Positions 26,480 to 35,460 are shown, counted from the stretch's first letter. The stretch is 64,000 nt of DNA from an uncultured Clostridia bacterium (GCA_947628505.1 CANRAD010000004.1:46142-110141), one strand, 5' to 3'. Notes: generated by a model from the letters alone, not told the origin. Translations and numbers: made by a program.

Positions 26480-27652
26480 TCAGATACGTGCGACGCCCGT
26501 TCTTCTCGCGGCCGCCGCCACGGCTTCCGCCACGGCGCGATGCGCGGATTTATCATAGGCGTAAGGAAGGATATAATCGGGCGAGAGTTTATCTGCGGGC
26601 ACGCACGAGGCGATGCCCTCCGCCGCCGCTATCATCATTTCGGAATTGATGGTCTTTGCACGCACGTCGAGCGCGCCGCGGAAGAGCCCGGGGAAAACGA
26701 GAACGTTGTTTATCTGGTTGGGGAATTCCGAAGAGCCCGTGCCGACGACTTTCGCGCCTGCGGCAACGGCCTCGTCGCGGGGAATTTCCGGCACGGGGTT
26801 CGCGCATGTGAAAACTATGGCGTTTTCGGCCATAGAGGCCACCATCCGGCGGGTAACGCAGTTCGCAACCGAAACGCCGATAAACACGTCCGCGCCCTTC
26901 ATCGCCGTTTCGAGCTTGCCTTTAAGGTGCGATAAGTTGGTTACCTTGGCTATTTCCTGCTGAGCGGGATTTACAGAAGTATCGCCCTCGCAGATAATGC
27001 CGCGGCTCGCGCAAAGAGTTACGTCTTTCACGCCCATCGAGAGCAAGAATTTCGCTATTGCAATGCCGGCGGCGCCCGCGCCGTTTATGACTATTTTCAA
27101 CGAAGAAAGTTCTTTGCCGACTATTTTCAAAGCGTTCAGAAGCGCGGCGGCGGTAACTATCGCCGTGCCGTGCTGGTCGTCGTGGAATACGGGGATATCG
27201 AGCTCGGCTTTAAGGCGGCTCTCAATCTCGAAACAGCGGGGCGCGGAGATATCTTCGAGATTAATGCCCCCGAACGAGCCCGAAAGCAATTTCACGGTTT
27301 TTATGATTTCTTCGGTATCTTTGGATTTAATGCAAAGCGGGAATGCGTCGACGTCGGCAAACGCCTTGAAAAGGGCGCATTTGCCCTCCATTACGGGCAT
27401 ACCTGCCTCCGGGCCGATATCGCCGAGCCCGAGCACGGCCGTTCCGTCGGTTATGACCGGCACGGTGTTCCAACGGCGCGTAAGTTCAAACGATTTGTTC
27501 ACGTCGTCGCGAATGGCGAGACAAGGCTCCGCCACGCCCGGCGTGTATGCAAGCGAAAGCTCTTCGCGGTTGGATACGGGCACGCGGACTTTGGTCTCTA
27601 TTTTGCCTCTCCACTCCGCATGCTTTTTAAGTGATTCTTTTCTGTAATTCAT
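26480..27652 (-). CDS. Malic enzyme (NAD(P)-dependent oxidative decarboxylase of malate)
   Basis: 390 residues, the usual length of the short bacterial malic enzymes that lack a phosphotransacetylase domain. It converts malate to pyruvate and CO2 with reduction of NAD(P) in the cytosol. Landmarks: SLAYTPGVAEPC with the catalytic Tyr, VMEGKCALFK with the catalytic Lys, metal-binding acidic groups in NLEDISAPRCFE and PVFHDDQHGTA, and the Rossmann motif GAGAAG at about 194-199. Cofactor preference is not decided by what I can see. AAGGAG precedes the ATG, and its own promoter and terminator make it monocistronic. Confidence 0.95.
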   Translation of the reverse strand: MNYRKESLKKHAEWRGKIETKVRVPVSNREELSLAYTPGVAEPCLAIRDDVNKSFELTRRWNTVPVITDGTAVLGLGDIGPEAGMPVMEGKCALFKAFADVDAFPLCIKSKDTEEIIKTVKLLSGSFGGINLEDISAPRCFEIESRLKAELDIPVFHDDQHGTAIVTAAALLNALKIVGKELSSLKIVINGAGAAGIAIAKFLLSMGVKDVTLCASRGIICEGDTSVNPAQQEIAKVTNLSHLKGKLETAMKGADVFIGVSVANCVTRRMVASMAENAIVFTCANPVPEIPRDEAVAAGAKVVGTGSSEFPNQINNVLVFPGLFRGALDVRAKTINSEMMIAAAEGIASCVPADKLSPDYILPYAYDKSAHRAVAEAVAAAARRTGVARI

Positions 27653-27680
27653 TTGCGGCTCCTTAATTCAGACTGTATTC

Positions 27681-27709
27681 ATTTTATCATAACCTCGGGG
27701 ATTTGTAAA
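27681..27709 (-). promoter_or_regulatory. Promoter of the malic enzyme gene
   Basis: Minus strand TTTACA (27709-27704), 17-base spacer, TAAAAT (27686-27681), about 30 bases before the start codon. Confidence 0.7.
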
Positions 27710-27725
27710 GAAATGTGAGGTCGAC

Positions 27726-27763
27726 GGAAAAAAAGACTACGGGCGCGGCTTTCGCCGCGCCCG
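27726..27763 (-). terminator. Terminator of the pectate lyase operon
   Basis: CGGGCGCGGC/GCCGCGCCCG hairpin (27740-27763), followed on the minus strand by a T-run (27734-27728). It stands about 40 bases after the pectate lyase stop codon. Confidence 0.88.
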
Positions 27764-27804
27764 CAATTAAAGGAGGTACACCTGAACAAGATGTATTTTT
27801 CTTA

Positions 27805-30800
27805 TCAGTCGTTGCAAGTGCAATTCCATGTTCCGAGGAAGTTGAGCTCGATATACGGAGCAGCAAGGTGTCTGCCGTCCTGAATAAGGTGCCACTTAAC
27901 TTCCGTATCGAGACCTCTGAGACTATAAGTAGAACTCGATTGAAGTGCCGATGCCTCAATAGCCGTTACGCCCGAAGCATAATCGGGGTTAAACTCTTCC
28001 ATAAGAGCCGCGCATCCGGACACCGTGGTGTTCGCGCTCGCGTCGAATCCTCCGAATATACCGGACGAATTCTTTACGGAAGAAGTTATCTCTTCCTTAA
28101 CCCCACCTTCGCCTTCGCTCTTGAAGTTCTTGCCCATCGAGATACAGTTGGTTATTATAAGCTCTATGTTGGAAGATACATTGGACTGATATCCGATAAT
28201 ACCGCCGACGCGAAGCGAAGAAGGTTTTGTCGACCAGAGTTCGCTTGCGGATATGCACTTCTCTATCTCGAGTTTGACATAATCTCTACTTCCGGCGTTA
28301 TTACCGTCGAACGAGCCGACTATAGAACCGATTTGTTCGCTGGCCTTGGCATAAATCTTGACATAGCAATCGGAAATCTTGATATCCGCATTTACTTTAT
28401 TATTGTCGCACTGAATGAAGCCGATTATGCCGCCTACGCGCGCCGCGCTCGTCTTGCCGCAGTATACTTGTGCGGTATCCTTATTGATTATGCTTACCTG
28501 CGATATGCGCAAGTAACCTTCCTTGGCCTGACCTACAAGCACGCCTACGCGCGCCGCAGTGCTGTTTGAAACGGCTACGTCGGTTATCTGAATGTTGTGG
28601 AGATATCCGCCCAAAATCATACCTATGATACCGGTTCTTTCCGTACCCGAGGTGTTGTTGATGGTTATATCCTTGAACTTAACGTTCATTATCGTGCCGT
28701 TATCGACTTGTTCGAATACGTATCTCGGCGCAGATATTCCGGATATGGTGTGTCCCTGACCGTTCAGAAGTCCTGCAAAGCTGCCGGAAACGGGCTCGCT
28801 TGATTTGCTCCATGCGTCGTTGCCCGTGAAGTCAAGACACTTGGTGAGCTTGTATATAGCCTTTGAAGGAACTTCCGAACCTATCGCCTTACCGCTCGCC
28901 ACTTTGATGAAATCGTCGGCCGTGCTTACGTCTACCGCGGTTATCTCAACTTCGGCCACATCGGAAGTGATATCGCCGTTGACGTTTGCAAGCGCATAGT
29001 AGATATAATAGCTGTTGACGTTTTCATTGGCAAAGTCGAAAGCGATATTATCGGCTCTGAACGACTTCGAAACAACGCCGGGTTGATCTTTTATTTCCTG
29101 CTTATCGGTAAACGTGATACGCGAAGCCGAAGAAAGCGCATAGAGCGAACCGGTGGGATTGGTTACGCCGCCCTTTATCTGGAAGCCTTCGACATTGAGG
29201 CTTATGCTCGCGCCGTTGCTGTCGAACTGAACGTTCGCCGCGGTGCTTGCCACGAAAATCTTAAAGGTAAACGTACCCGTGCTCTCGCCCACGTTAGCCG
29301 TTACGGTGTGCGTTATGGTAAACGTGCCGGCCGCGGAAGGAGTGAAACCCTTTACTTCCACGTTGGGAGACGTAGGATCGGCCTGGTACATATACTTGGA
29401 CTGAACGCTGTACTTATCGGCAGAAAGCGTTTTGCCGTTATAATCGGAACCGTCGTATACGAGAATTTCGGGCTCTCTGTATATCGAATACATATCGACA
29501 AGTATGCTCCCGCCATCTTTTACGTACTGCGTTTCGTCTTCTTTGTCCGCACCGTAAGGAATTACCACTATTTCGCCGATCTTGGGTTCTGCTTTTATAA
29601 CTTTAATCGTGAACTCTTTGGTAGCCGTATATTCCTGACCGCCTTGAACGGTATATTTTATGGTAGCCGTAAGGGTTACGGTTTTATCCTCGGTGGCGTC
29701 GCGATGCACGATTATGCGGTTATATTCGCCGCCGGAAAGAGACGTTTTAACGTCTTCGGAAAGCTCAAGCGTTGTGCCGTCGACTTCCCAAGTGATTTCG
29801 CAATTCATCATGTTCTTGGGAACGTCGAAATCCTGGTAAACGTTCTCGGTGTCGGTTGCCACTTCGAGGGCTTCCTTTGCCATTTCGACTATGAACTCGC
29901 CCTCGCTCGCCTTTCCGGATCCTCCGGCGAGGCTCTCGGTATAATAATGTTGATAAGTATCGGAAGTCTCGCTGAGGTTAGCGCCTATCGTCTGACCTTC
30001 TATGAGTGAATTCTGGTCCTTGATTTTAAGGATATTGCCCATATTCACGGAGCCGTCGTCATTACGATATGCCTTGTGAGGTCTCGTTTCTTCGCCGATG
30101 GTTTTTATCGCGTCGCCCTTGGGAAGCTCTTCGAATACTTCCGTAGCAACGAGAGCGGCTATTTGCTCGCCCGTCTGCGAAACCTTGCTGTCCTCGTCTA
30201 CCGCGTCGGTATACTTATAGGAATTTTTATGAGCGTCGCCGTCCGAAAGAATGGAGTTGCGAACGGAACCGCGGATAACGTCCTTGCTGAGATCGCTCAA
30301 TGAACTTGCAGACGCAGTCGATACGGAAAGTATGCCGTTCAGAGTGTTATAGCTGTAATCATGACGGGACATATCCACGTTTGCGTGGCTCTCTTCGTTC
30401 TTTGCATCCGCCTTTACTTTACCGAAATTCACGTTGTCGATCATATTGTCGCCGGACGATTCCTTTACTTTGGGCGCGTTGTCTATTACCGCGCTGTTAT
30501 CGAAGGAAGTTACGTTGTTGAGCATGATAACGCCGGGGTTGGAGTTATCGGTTACGCCGTGCATTCTGTTGTTGAACGTAAGGCAGTTATAGAGCAAAAC
30601 GTCGCCTTCGAGGGTGGAACCGCCGAGCTTGAAGCCGTTGCCGTCGCCGAGTTCGGTTTTGTACGAATTCTGATCGGGTTCCGCGGTAGCAGTATTGAAG
30701 TTGGGGAACCTGTCGTTATTTTCCTTTTGGGTGTACTCCATAAAGCCGTTTTCGAAAGCTACGCAGTTATAGAGCACAACCGTGCCGATAAGGCCGGAAT

Positions 30801-31644
30801 CGGACTTCGCGAACAAATCCCAACCGTCGTCGGAGTTGCGGTATGCTATACAGCCGTCGAACACGTTGCCGTAGCCTACCGTGAGCTTCGAGGCGAAACC
30901 GTCGGCGTTCTCGCCGCGCGTTTCGTTATCGTAGTTGTTGTGCGAAGTGCAGTTCAATATGAGGTTGTAATTGGGCCACTGCTTCTGGTTGGTGTACGAC
31001 GACATTGCTCTCGCAATCTGCAAGCCCGTGTCGCGGTTGTTATAGAACTCGCACAGCTCGATTGTGTTGTAGCTGCCGGTGAGAAGCATTCCGTTGTCGC
31101 CGGCGCCGCAGATATCGATACCCTTCCAATGAATGTAGTTGCCGTAAATTGTTACGCCTCTCGGGCCGAAGGATTGTTCGCTGAAATCGAGAATTACCTC
31201 GTCTCCCTCGTTCTCCGGTTCGAAAGTTATATAATTGTTGTATGTGCCGCTCGCCTGAATATAGAGCGTTGTGGCAGAGTGATAAGTTCCGGCCTTGAAT
31301 TTAACTGTGTCGCCGGGCTGTAATTTATGAGTGCTCTGGGGATTGTCTATCGACGTCTCACAGATAAGGCTCATAAAGTTTGCGGGATCTTCCGGAGTTT
31401 CGCCGGTGCCTGTGCCCGCCTGCACGTCCGGATCAACATAATAAGTTTTGCCGGAACCTGCCTGACGAACTTCGCCGAGAGCGGTCTGAACGACGGGGCC
31501 GTTATATCCGAGCCCGTCGGCGGCGGACAAATCGCCGTTGCCGCCGCGGCCGGCGGTAAACGCAAGCGCGCCCGCAACCGCGGTTGCCGATACAGCGAGT
31601 ACGGCAATTCCCGAAAGTATCTTTTTCTTACTATTGGTTTTCAT
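27805..31644 (-). CDS. Pectate lyase, polysaccharide lyase family 9, with Ig-like and GLUG-like C-terminal regions
   Basis: 1279 residues with a secretion signal or N-terminal anchor (hydrophobic 9-30, no lipobox). Residues about 64-480 are a right-handed parallel beta-helix with the PL9 hallmarks. ADGF (Asp248) and NSDDGWDLF (Asp272, Asp273, Asp276) keep the 24-residue spacing of the calcium ligands of Dickeya Pel9A (Asp209, 233, 234, 237), and GNGFKLGG (Lys339) is the likely catalytic lysine, after an insertion relative to Pel9A. Ig-like regions follow, one ending ATKEFTIKV in the manner of atrophied bacterial Ig domains. The last 400 residues start with GSFAGLLNGQGHTISG, a GLUG-like beta-helix that may bind sugar or cell wall. 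Reaction: eliminative cleavage of pectate outside the cell. Second gene of an operon, 26 bases after the Ig lipoprotein. Confidence 0.9.
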   Translation of the reverse strand: MKTNSKKKILSGIAVLAVSATAVAGALAFTAGRGGNGDLSAADGLGYNGPVVQTALGEVRQAGSGKTYYVDPDVQAGTGTGETPEDPANFMSLICETSIDNPQSTHKLQPGDTVKFKAGTYHSATTLYIQASGTYNNYITFEPENEGDEVILDFSEQSFGPRGVTIYGNYIHWKGIDICGAGDNGMLLTGSYNTIELCEFYNNRDTGLQIARAMSSYTNQKQWPNYNLILNCTSHNNYDNETRGENADGFASKLTVGYGNVFDGCIAYRNSDDGWDLFAKSDSGLIGTVVLYNCVAFENGFMEYTQKENNDRFPNFNTATAEPDQNSYKTELGDGNGFKLGGSTLEGDVLLYNCLTFNNRMHGVTDNSNPGVIMLNNVTSFDNSAVIDNAPKVKESSGDNMIDNVNFGKVKADAKNEESHANVDMSRHDYSYNTLNGILSVSTASASSLSDLSKDVIRGSVRNSILSDGDAHKNSYKYTDAVDEDSKVSQTGEQIAALVATEVFEELPKGDAIKTIGEETRPHKAYRNDDGSVNMGNILKIKDQNSLIEGQTIGANLSETSDTYQHYYTESLAGGSGKASEGEFIVEMAKEALEVATDTENVYQDFDVPKNMMNCEITWEVDGTTLELSEDVKTSLSGGEYNRIIVHRDATEDKTVTLTATIKYTVQGGQEYTATKEFTIKVIKAEPKIGEIVVIPYGADKEDETQYVKDGGSILVDMYSIYREPEILVYDGSDYNGKTLSADKYSVQSKYMYQADPTSPNVEVKGFTPSAAGTFTITHTVTANVGESTGTFTFKIFVASTAANVQFDSNGASISLNVEGFQIKGGVTNPTGSLYALSSASRITFTDKQEIKDQPGVVSKSFRADNIAFDFANENVNSYYIYYALANVNGDITSDVAEVEITAVDVSTADDFIKVASGKAIGSEVPSKAIYKLTKCLDFTGNDAWSKSSEPVSGSFAGLLNGQGHTISGISAPRYVFEQVDNGTIMNVKFKDITINNTSGTERTGIIGMILGGYLHNIQITDVAVSNSTAARVGVLVGQAKEGYLRISQVSIINKDTAQVYCGKTSAARVGGIIGFIQCDNNKVNADIKISDCYVKIYAKASEQIGSIVGSFDGNNAGSRDYVKLEIEKCISASELWSTKPSSLRVGGIIGYQSNVSSNIELIITNCISMGKNFKSEGEGGVKEEITSSVKNSSGIFGGFDASANTTVSGCAALMEEFNPDYASGVTAIEASALQSSSTYSLRGLDTEVKWHLIQDGRHLAAPYIELNFLGTWNCTCND

Positions 31645-31670
31645 AATATTTCCTTACCTCCTCGCTTTAC

Positions 31671-34133
31671 TCAATTGTATATAACAGTGATATACATTAT
31701 GCAAATTGTGTTGCTATAAGGTTTCAATTCGAACGTGGTGCCCTTTGCAATCATTTCGGCAGTTATTTCAAGCTGACGAAGAGCCGGCGTAGTAGTTAAT
31801 TCGGAGCCGAAATTGTTTTGGGTTTCTGCCGTGGAATTGAACGCGGGGCTTACAAGATCACTTCCGACATAGAGCGATAATCCTCTGCCTGTATTGCTAT
31901 CACTTGCAATTCTTGCATAGACATACAAGGTTGCTTCGGCGCCTATGGTAAGAGTTATCTTGTCGTTCTTATGGAGATCGAGACGGTAAACTTTGAGGCT
32001 CTTGTCCTGATTGTTTACGTCTTTTACTGATACAGAAGCTGCATTGCTACCGGTTTTGAGTTTTGTTCCCGTGGAAACAACCGTCGCATTGTCGCCCCAA
32101 TTGTAAGTGCCGCTAAGCTCAACGTCTGAACCGATAGAGTTGTCAAGTCCCGAAGGAATCTCATACTTTCCGCCGCCATCGGGTTTATCAATCAAAGGCA
32201 GAAGATCGTTGGGATTGAGCTCATAGCTCGAATAAGCGGGTTCGGGTGCGCCCTCGTTGACGGTGTAGGTTATATCAATCTCAAACAAAACCATAGTAGT
32301 ATTATTTGTCGTGAGCGTATAAGTGCCTGCACCGAGACCGGTCGCCTCCAATTTTTCAAGTTTAAGCGAAGAGCCGGTAGGAGTTACTTCTACGGCCTGC
32401 GAAAGAGTGCCGCCCGAGAAGATTGCGGTTCTATTACCCGAATCACTATTCGTTGTGTGAGATACCCAAAGGGTTACGGTTACGTCGCTGACCTTTGAGG
32501 GAACGGTTATAATGAGATTTTTGTCGGCTTTAAACTCTACGCCGGCTTTACAAGTTTTATCTCCGTCGGCAGTCGACTTCTCTGTCGTCTTACCTGTCGT
32601 AAGAGCGGAGTAATTTACGGTAACGGAATGATCGTCGTCCTCCTCATCACCGGCCCAAGTGATATTCCAATTGGGCACCGCTTTGTCTGCCGTATTGTCA
32701 TCGACGTCGTAGGTTACCGAGTAAGTCTTGGAGCCGGAAACGACGGGTTTCTCGGTTATCTTATAGGTAACTTCGCAAGAAGCGGACTTCGTTTCCTCCT
32801 TTTCGTTCTTAACGGAATAAGTTACGGTTGCCGTTTTGCTGTCGCCCGGAGTATTGGTGTCGAGACCTTCGAATGTGAAAGCGGCTTTATTTTCCGCGGT
32901 GCACTGAACGTTATCAACCGTTGCGCCGCTCGAATAGGTAGCGGTGAAAGTCCATGTTCCGGAGATATTGTCTTTACTGCTCTCCTGCTGTTCGGTTATA
33001 CCGTCGTTATTGTACGTGAGAGTCGTGAGGTTATCGACAATATAGATAACAACGAAGCCTTCAAGGGTGTAAGACTCGCCGTCGTCTATTTCGGTTCCGC
33101 CGTTATACTCTTTGGTTACCCAAATGGTGTAAACGCCTTTGCCGAGAGCGGTGGTCGTCTCCTGCTTTACCTGACCTTTATAAACTTCCGCAGTGTAATC
33201 CTGCTCTTTCTCGGAGTTAGGCGTGCCGTAAGCGTCGGTGAGGTAAACCTCAACCCAGCTCGTGTCTATCGTGGCGGTTTGAGAACCGTCAAGCACTATT
33301 GTATCTTTATCCTCATACTCGTCGGCAAGTTTAACAAAGATACCTGCGCGGGCTTGCTGAACCGTTACGACGTAAGTTGCCGTGAGCGCGCCCAAATCAG
33401 CGTCTTTATCGTAGGTAACGGTAACGGTGTACTCGCCCTCTACGTCCTTATCGAATCCGCCGTTGTCTATCGTAAGGTCGCTGTAATCAACGGTCTGCTC
33501 CGTTCCGGCGGGATTTGCGGGCGTTTTGGTTACGAGTTTGGCCGTAAGCCCCTCGGACGTGAATTCGTCCACGCCTTTAAGGAATATCTTCTGGACATCC
33601 TTTGTGTCTATTTCGAGAACGCTGCCGCTGACCGTTACGGTGTAGCTTGTGGTTTTGGTTGTGCCCTGATACGTATAGGAAACGTTTACGGTGTATTCTC
33701 CTGCCACGTTCGCGTTATAATCTGCCGCGGTTATCGTTGCCGATGAAGTTACGTCTTCGGTGGGATTTGCGCCGTCCGCTCTCGCATAAGTTGCAGTAAC
33801 CGCAACGCCGGCCGCAGAGAATGCTTCGCCGATCTTAAATTCGCGCTTGCCGCCCGTAACGGATATCGACGTCAAGGTCTTCGTAGCTTCCCAACCACAT
33901 ACCAAACAAACGCCGTCGCCGCCGGAATAGTCGTGAGGTCCTTCGTCTTTTTTTACGTTGTGTCCGCAATTGGCTTGTTTCCAGTGTCCATTCTCATCCT
34001 TGGACCAATCGGACTCATACGTGTGAGTATGTCCGCCGCCATCGTCTCCGACGTTGCACGCAAAGCTGAAAGCAAGCGTAAACGCCATGAAAACCGAGAT
34101 AATCGCGGGGACGATTCTTCTGAGTTTTTTCAT
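31671..34133 (-). CDS. Ig-repeat surface lipoprotein co-transcribed with the pectate lyase
   Basis: 820 residues from the ATG at 34133. The first in-frame ATG (34145) is part of the GGAGG ribosome site itself and is rejected. Lipobox SFAC (Cys26). A His/Cys-rich segment at about 35-87 (HTHTYESDW, HWKQANCGH, GVCLVCGWEATKT) looks like a small metal-ribbon of the kind seen in secreted Clostridia proteins. Then come Big_3-like Ig repeats, each with a paired (I/V)-x-x-G-(G/Y)...V-A-G-x-Y-T-V pattern. Two beta-sandwich domains near the C-terminus have carbohydrate-binding character (TLWVSHTTNS and ATLYVYARIASDSNTGR). The gene leads an operon with the PL9 lyase, so pectin or pectin-fragment capture at the cell surface is the natural inference. 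No catalytic motif was seen. Confidence 0.82.
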   Translation of the reverse strand: MKKLRRIVPAIISVFMAFTLAFSFACNVGDDGGGHTHTYESDWSKDENGHWKQANCGHNVKKDEGPHDYSGGDGVCLVCGWEATKTLTSISVTGGKREFKIGEAFSAAGVAVTATYARADGANPTEDVTSSATITAADYNANVAGEYTVNVSYTYQGTTKTTSYTVTVSGSVLEIDTKDVQKIFLKGVDEFTSEGLTAKLVTKTPANPAGTEQTVDYSDLTIDNGGFDKDVEGEYTVTVTYDKDADLGALTATYVVTVQQARAGIFVKLADEYEDKDTIVLDGSQTATIDTSWVEVYLTDAYGTPNSEKEQDYTAEVYKGQVKQETTTALGKGVYTIWVTKEYNGGTEIDDGESYTLEGFVVIYIVDNLTTLTYNNDGITEQQESSKDNISGTWTFTATYSSGATVDNVQCTAENKAAFTFEGLDTNTPGDSKTATVTYSVKNEKEETKSASCEVTYKITEKPVVSGSKTYSVTYDVDDNTADKAVPNWNITWAGDEEDDDHSVTVNYSALTTGKTTEKSTADGDKTCKAGVEFKADKNLIITVPSKVSDVTVTLWVSHTTNSDSGNRTAIFSGGTLSQAVEVTPTGSSLKLEKLEATGLGAGTYTLTTNNTTMVLFEIDITYTVNEGAPEPAYSSYELNPNDLLPLIDKPDGGGKYEIPSGLDNSIGSDVELSGTYNWGDNATVVSTGTKLKTGSNAASVSVKDVNNQDKSLKVYRLDLHKNDKITLTIGAEATLYVYARIASDSNTGRGLSLYVGSDLVSPAFNSTAETQNNFGSELTTTPALRQLEITAEMIAKGTTFELKPYSNTICIMYITVIYN

Positions 34134-34197
34134 TTCTTCCTCCATTAATAATTTAAACTCAAAATTTTATCGCACGCGAACATACAATGTTTTTTGC

Positions 34198-34250
34198 GGA
34201 GCCGACGGAAGTCGGCTCCTTTTTTATTGCAAGCTCGCTGGCAATAAATT
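34198..34250 (-). promoter_or_regulatory. Two stem-loops in the leader of the pectate lyase operon
   Basis: In the order of transcription: TTATTGC/GCAATAA (34247-34224), then GGAGCCGAC/GTCGGCTCC (about 34221-34199). They lie in a leader of about 125 bases between the promoter and the lipoprotein start. No T-run follows in the sense direction, so this is not a simple terminator on this strand. On the plus strand the second hairpin is followed by TTTTTT. Confidence 0.5.
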
Positions 34251-34267
34251 TAAATTTTAACGTATAC

Positions 34268-34296
34268 ATTTTATCACGCGCGAAAATGCGTGTCAA
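34268..34296 (-). promoter_or_regulatory. Promoter of the lipoprotein/pectate lyase operon
   Basis: Minus strand TTGACA (34296-34291), 17-base spacer, TAAAAT (34273-34268). The predicted start is near 34261, about 130 bases before the ATG. Confidence 0.75.
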
Positions 34297-34410
34297 GAGT
34301 TAACGATAAATTTTTTCTTATTTTGTTATTACTTATCATTTTTATTCATTTAAAAGGCAAAACGTGAATAAGTGTGTAAATATGCATATTATATTTTGAC
34401 ATAAATATAA

Positions 34411-34436
34411 AATGCGCGCGCGGTCGCGCGCACGCG
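34411..34436. repeat. Alternating GC palindrome
   Basis: A GCGCGCG/CGCGCGC palindrome with an alternating purine-pyrimidine pattern, about 115 bases upstream of the pectate lyase operon promoter. It resembles the tracts near 2224 and 63255. The surrounding 34300-34469 holds no recognisable gene. Confidence 0.5.
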
Positions 34437-34469
34437 AGGATGACGGGCGGCATAAAAAGGAAAAACGGC

Positions 34470-34500
34470 AAAAAAAAAGCGCGGCGACGGTGCGCGCGCA
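34470..34500 (-). terminator. Terminator of the pyrophosphatase gene
   Basis: On the minus strand GCGCG...CGCGC arms followed by nine T residues (34478-34470), about 30 bases after the stop codon. Confidence 0.75.
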
Positions 34501-34529
34501 AAGGGAAAAACGGGTTGCGGGGGATAATG

Positions 34530-35060
34530 TCAGTTCCGACCGCGGGTTTTATAATTTTCGATACAGCGGAGAACGGCCGCTCTGGCCTGAGGCGCGCCGG
34601 AAAGGCCGCCCACTCCCGTTACCTTGTTTTCGAGGGTTTTGTAAACGCCGAAAAAATGGGACATTTCGTCGAGCACGTGGCGGGGAAGCTGGGAGATATC
34701 CGTATAGCCCTTGAACGTGGGATCGCCGAGGCAGACGGCGATTATCTTTTCGTCGGAACGGCCGCCGTCGTTCATGTCGATAACGCCGATAGGCGCGCAC
34801 TCAACGAGCGTCATCGGGAGAATGGGTTCGCCCGAGAGCACGAGAACGTCGAGAGCGTCGCCGTCGTCGGCGAGGGTGAGCGGAATAAAGCCGTAGTTGG
34901 CGGGATAGACCGTGGACGTATACAAAATTCTGTCCAGACGCAACATTCCCGTGGCCTTGTCTATTTCGTACTTGGCCTTACTGCCCTTGGAAATCTCTAT
35001 TACGGCTTCGAATTTTCCTTCGGTTATGCGACATGACGGAATATCGTGCAAAACGTTCAA
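34530..35060 (-). CDS. ppa: Inorganic pyrophosphatase, family I
   Basis: Hydrolyses pyrophosphate released by biosynthetic reactions; cytosolic, magnesium dependent. I place the start at TTG 35060, preceded by GAGGAG with six bases between. This gives 176 residues starting (M)NVLHDIPS, the usual size and N-terminus of family I enzymes. A longer frame from ATG 35135 adds 25 residues without family resemblance, lacks a ribosome site and runs into the candidate 6S RNA. Landmarks: KAKYEIDK, YPANYGFIP and the acidic metal-binding signature DGDALDV. The signature normally reads D-x-D-P-x-D; here Ala replaces Pro while all three aspartates are kept. Ends at its own terminator. Confidence 0.9.
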   Translation of the reverse strand: MNVLHDIPSCRITEGKFEAVIEISKGSKAKYEIDKATGMLRLDRILYTSTVYPANYGFIPLTLADDGDALDVLVLSGEPILPMTLVECAPIGVIDMNDGGRSDEKIIAVCLGDPTFKGYTDISQLPRHVLDEMSHFFGVYKTLENKVTGVGGLSGAPQARAAVLRCIENYKTRGRN

Positions 35061-35114
35061 TTTGGGCTCCTCGAAGTTATAGAAGTTATATTTATGCGGA
35101 TTGCCCCGAAAGGA

Positions 35115-35290
35115 AATCCGCCTGTGCCGTGGCATGAAAAAGTATTAACCCGCTTCTCGCAGGTGGGTGCGCCGAGGCGGAACGTCGGACTTTCCGAATT
35201 ATTTTCAGACCTTGCCTATTCCCGCGAACGATACGTTCCCTTAAAACATTTGTGGATTACGAATTTCCCATGCCACGTACACCGCAGACC
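35115..35290 (-). ncRNA. ssrS: Candidate 6S RNA
   Basis: On the minus strand the sequence folds like 6S RNA. The terminal stem is GTGTACGTGGCATG (35282-35269) with CATGCCACGGCAC (35136-35124), one bulged A and one G-U pair. It encloses a large central bubble and an apical arm closed by GGAACGT/ACGTTCC (from about 35237 to 35179). The 3' side of the bubble reads GGCGCACCCACCTGC-gagaa-GCGGGTTAA, matching the CACCCACCU hairpin typical of many 6S RNAs, which sits in the same place as the E. coli ACCUUGA/UCAAGGGU hairpin. 6S binds the housekeeping RNA polymerase as a promoter mimic (family knowledge). The ends are approximate; a promoter at 35378-35406 could give a 5'-extended precursor. A short hairpin (35121-35096) separates it from ppa. 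Confidence 0.6.
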
Positions 35291-35377
35291 GAAATCAAAA
35301 GCCGAAATGCCGTTTTAAGGCAAATCGGACGTGAACGCCGAAAGGCCGCTTTAAAGGCTATTCCGGCTTCAAACAGA

Positions 35378-35406
35378 ATTATATACCATTCCGAGAAAAA
35401 ATGCAA
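35378..35406 (-). promoter_or_regulatory. Promoter upstream of the candidate 6S RNA and ppa
   Basis: Minus strand TTGCAT (35406-35401), 17-base spacer, TATAAT (35383-35378). The predicted start is near 35371. If this also serves ppa, the leader is about 310 bases, far longer than elsewhere in the window, which is consistent with an RNA gene in between. Confidence 0.75.
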
Positions 35407-35460
35407 GGGGTAAATTTTGACAGACGAGGGCGCGCCGCAAAAAGAAACGCGTTATTTTGC

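Noticed and set aside
34198..34228. Terminator for a plus-strand transcript
   Set aside because: The hairpin has a T-run on the plus strand, but no plus-strand gene lies upstream; it is better seen as part of the minus-strand leader.
35061..35135. N-terminal 25-residue extension of the pyrophosphatase
   Set aside because: No ribosome site and overlap with the closing stem of the 6S candidate; the TTG at 35060 has GAGGAG and matches the family N-terminus.
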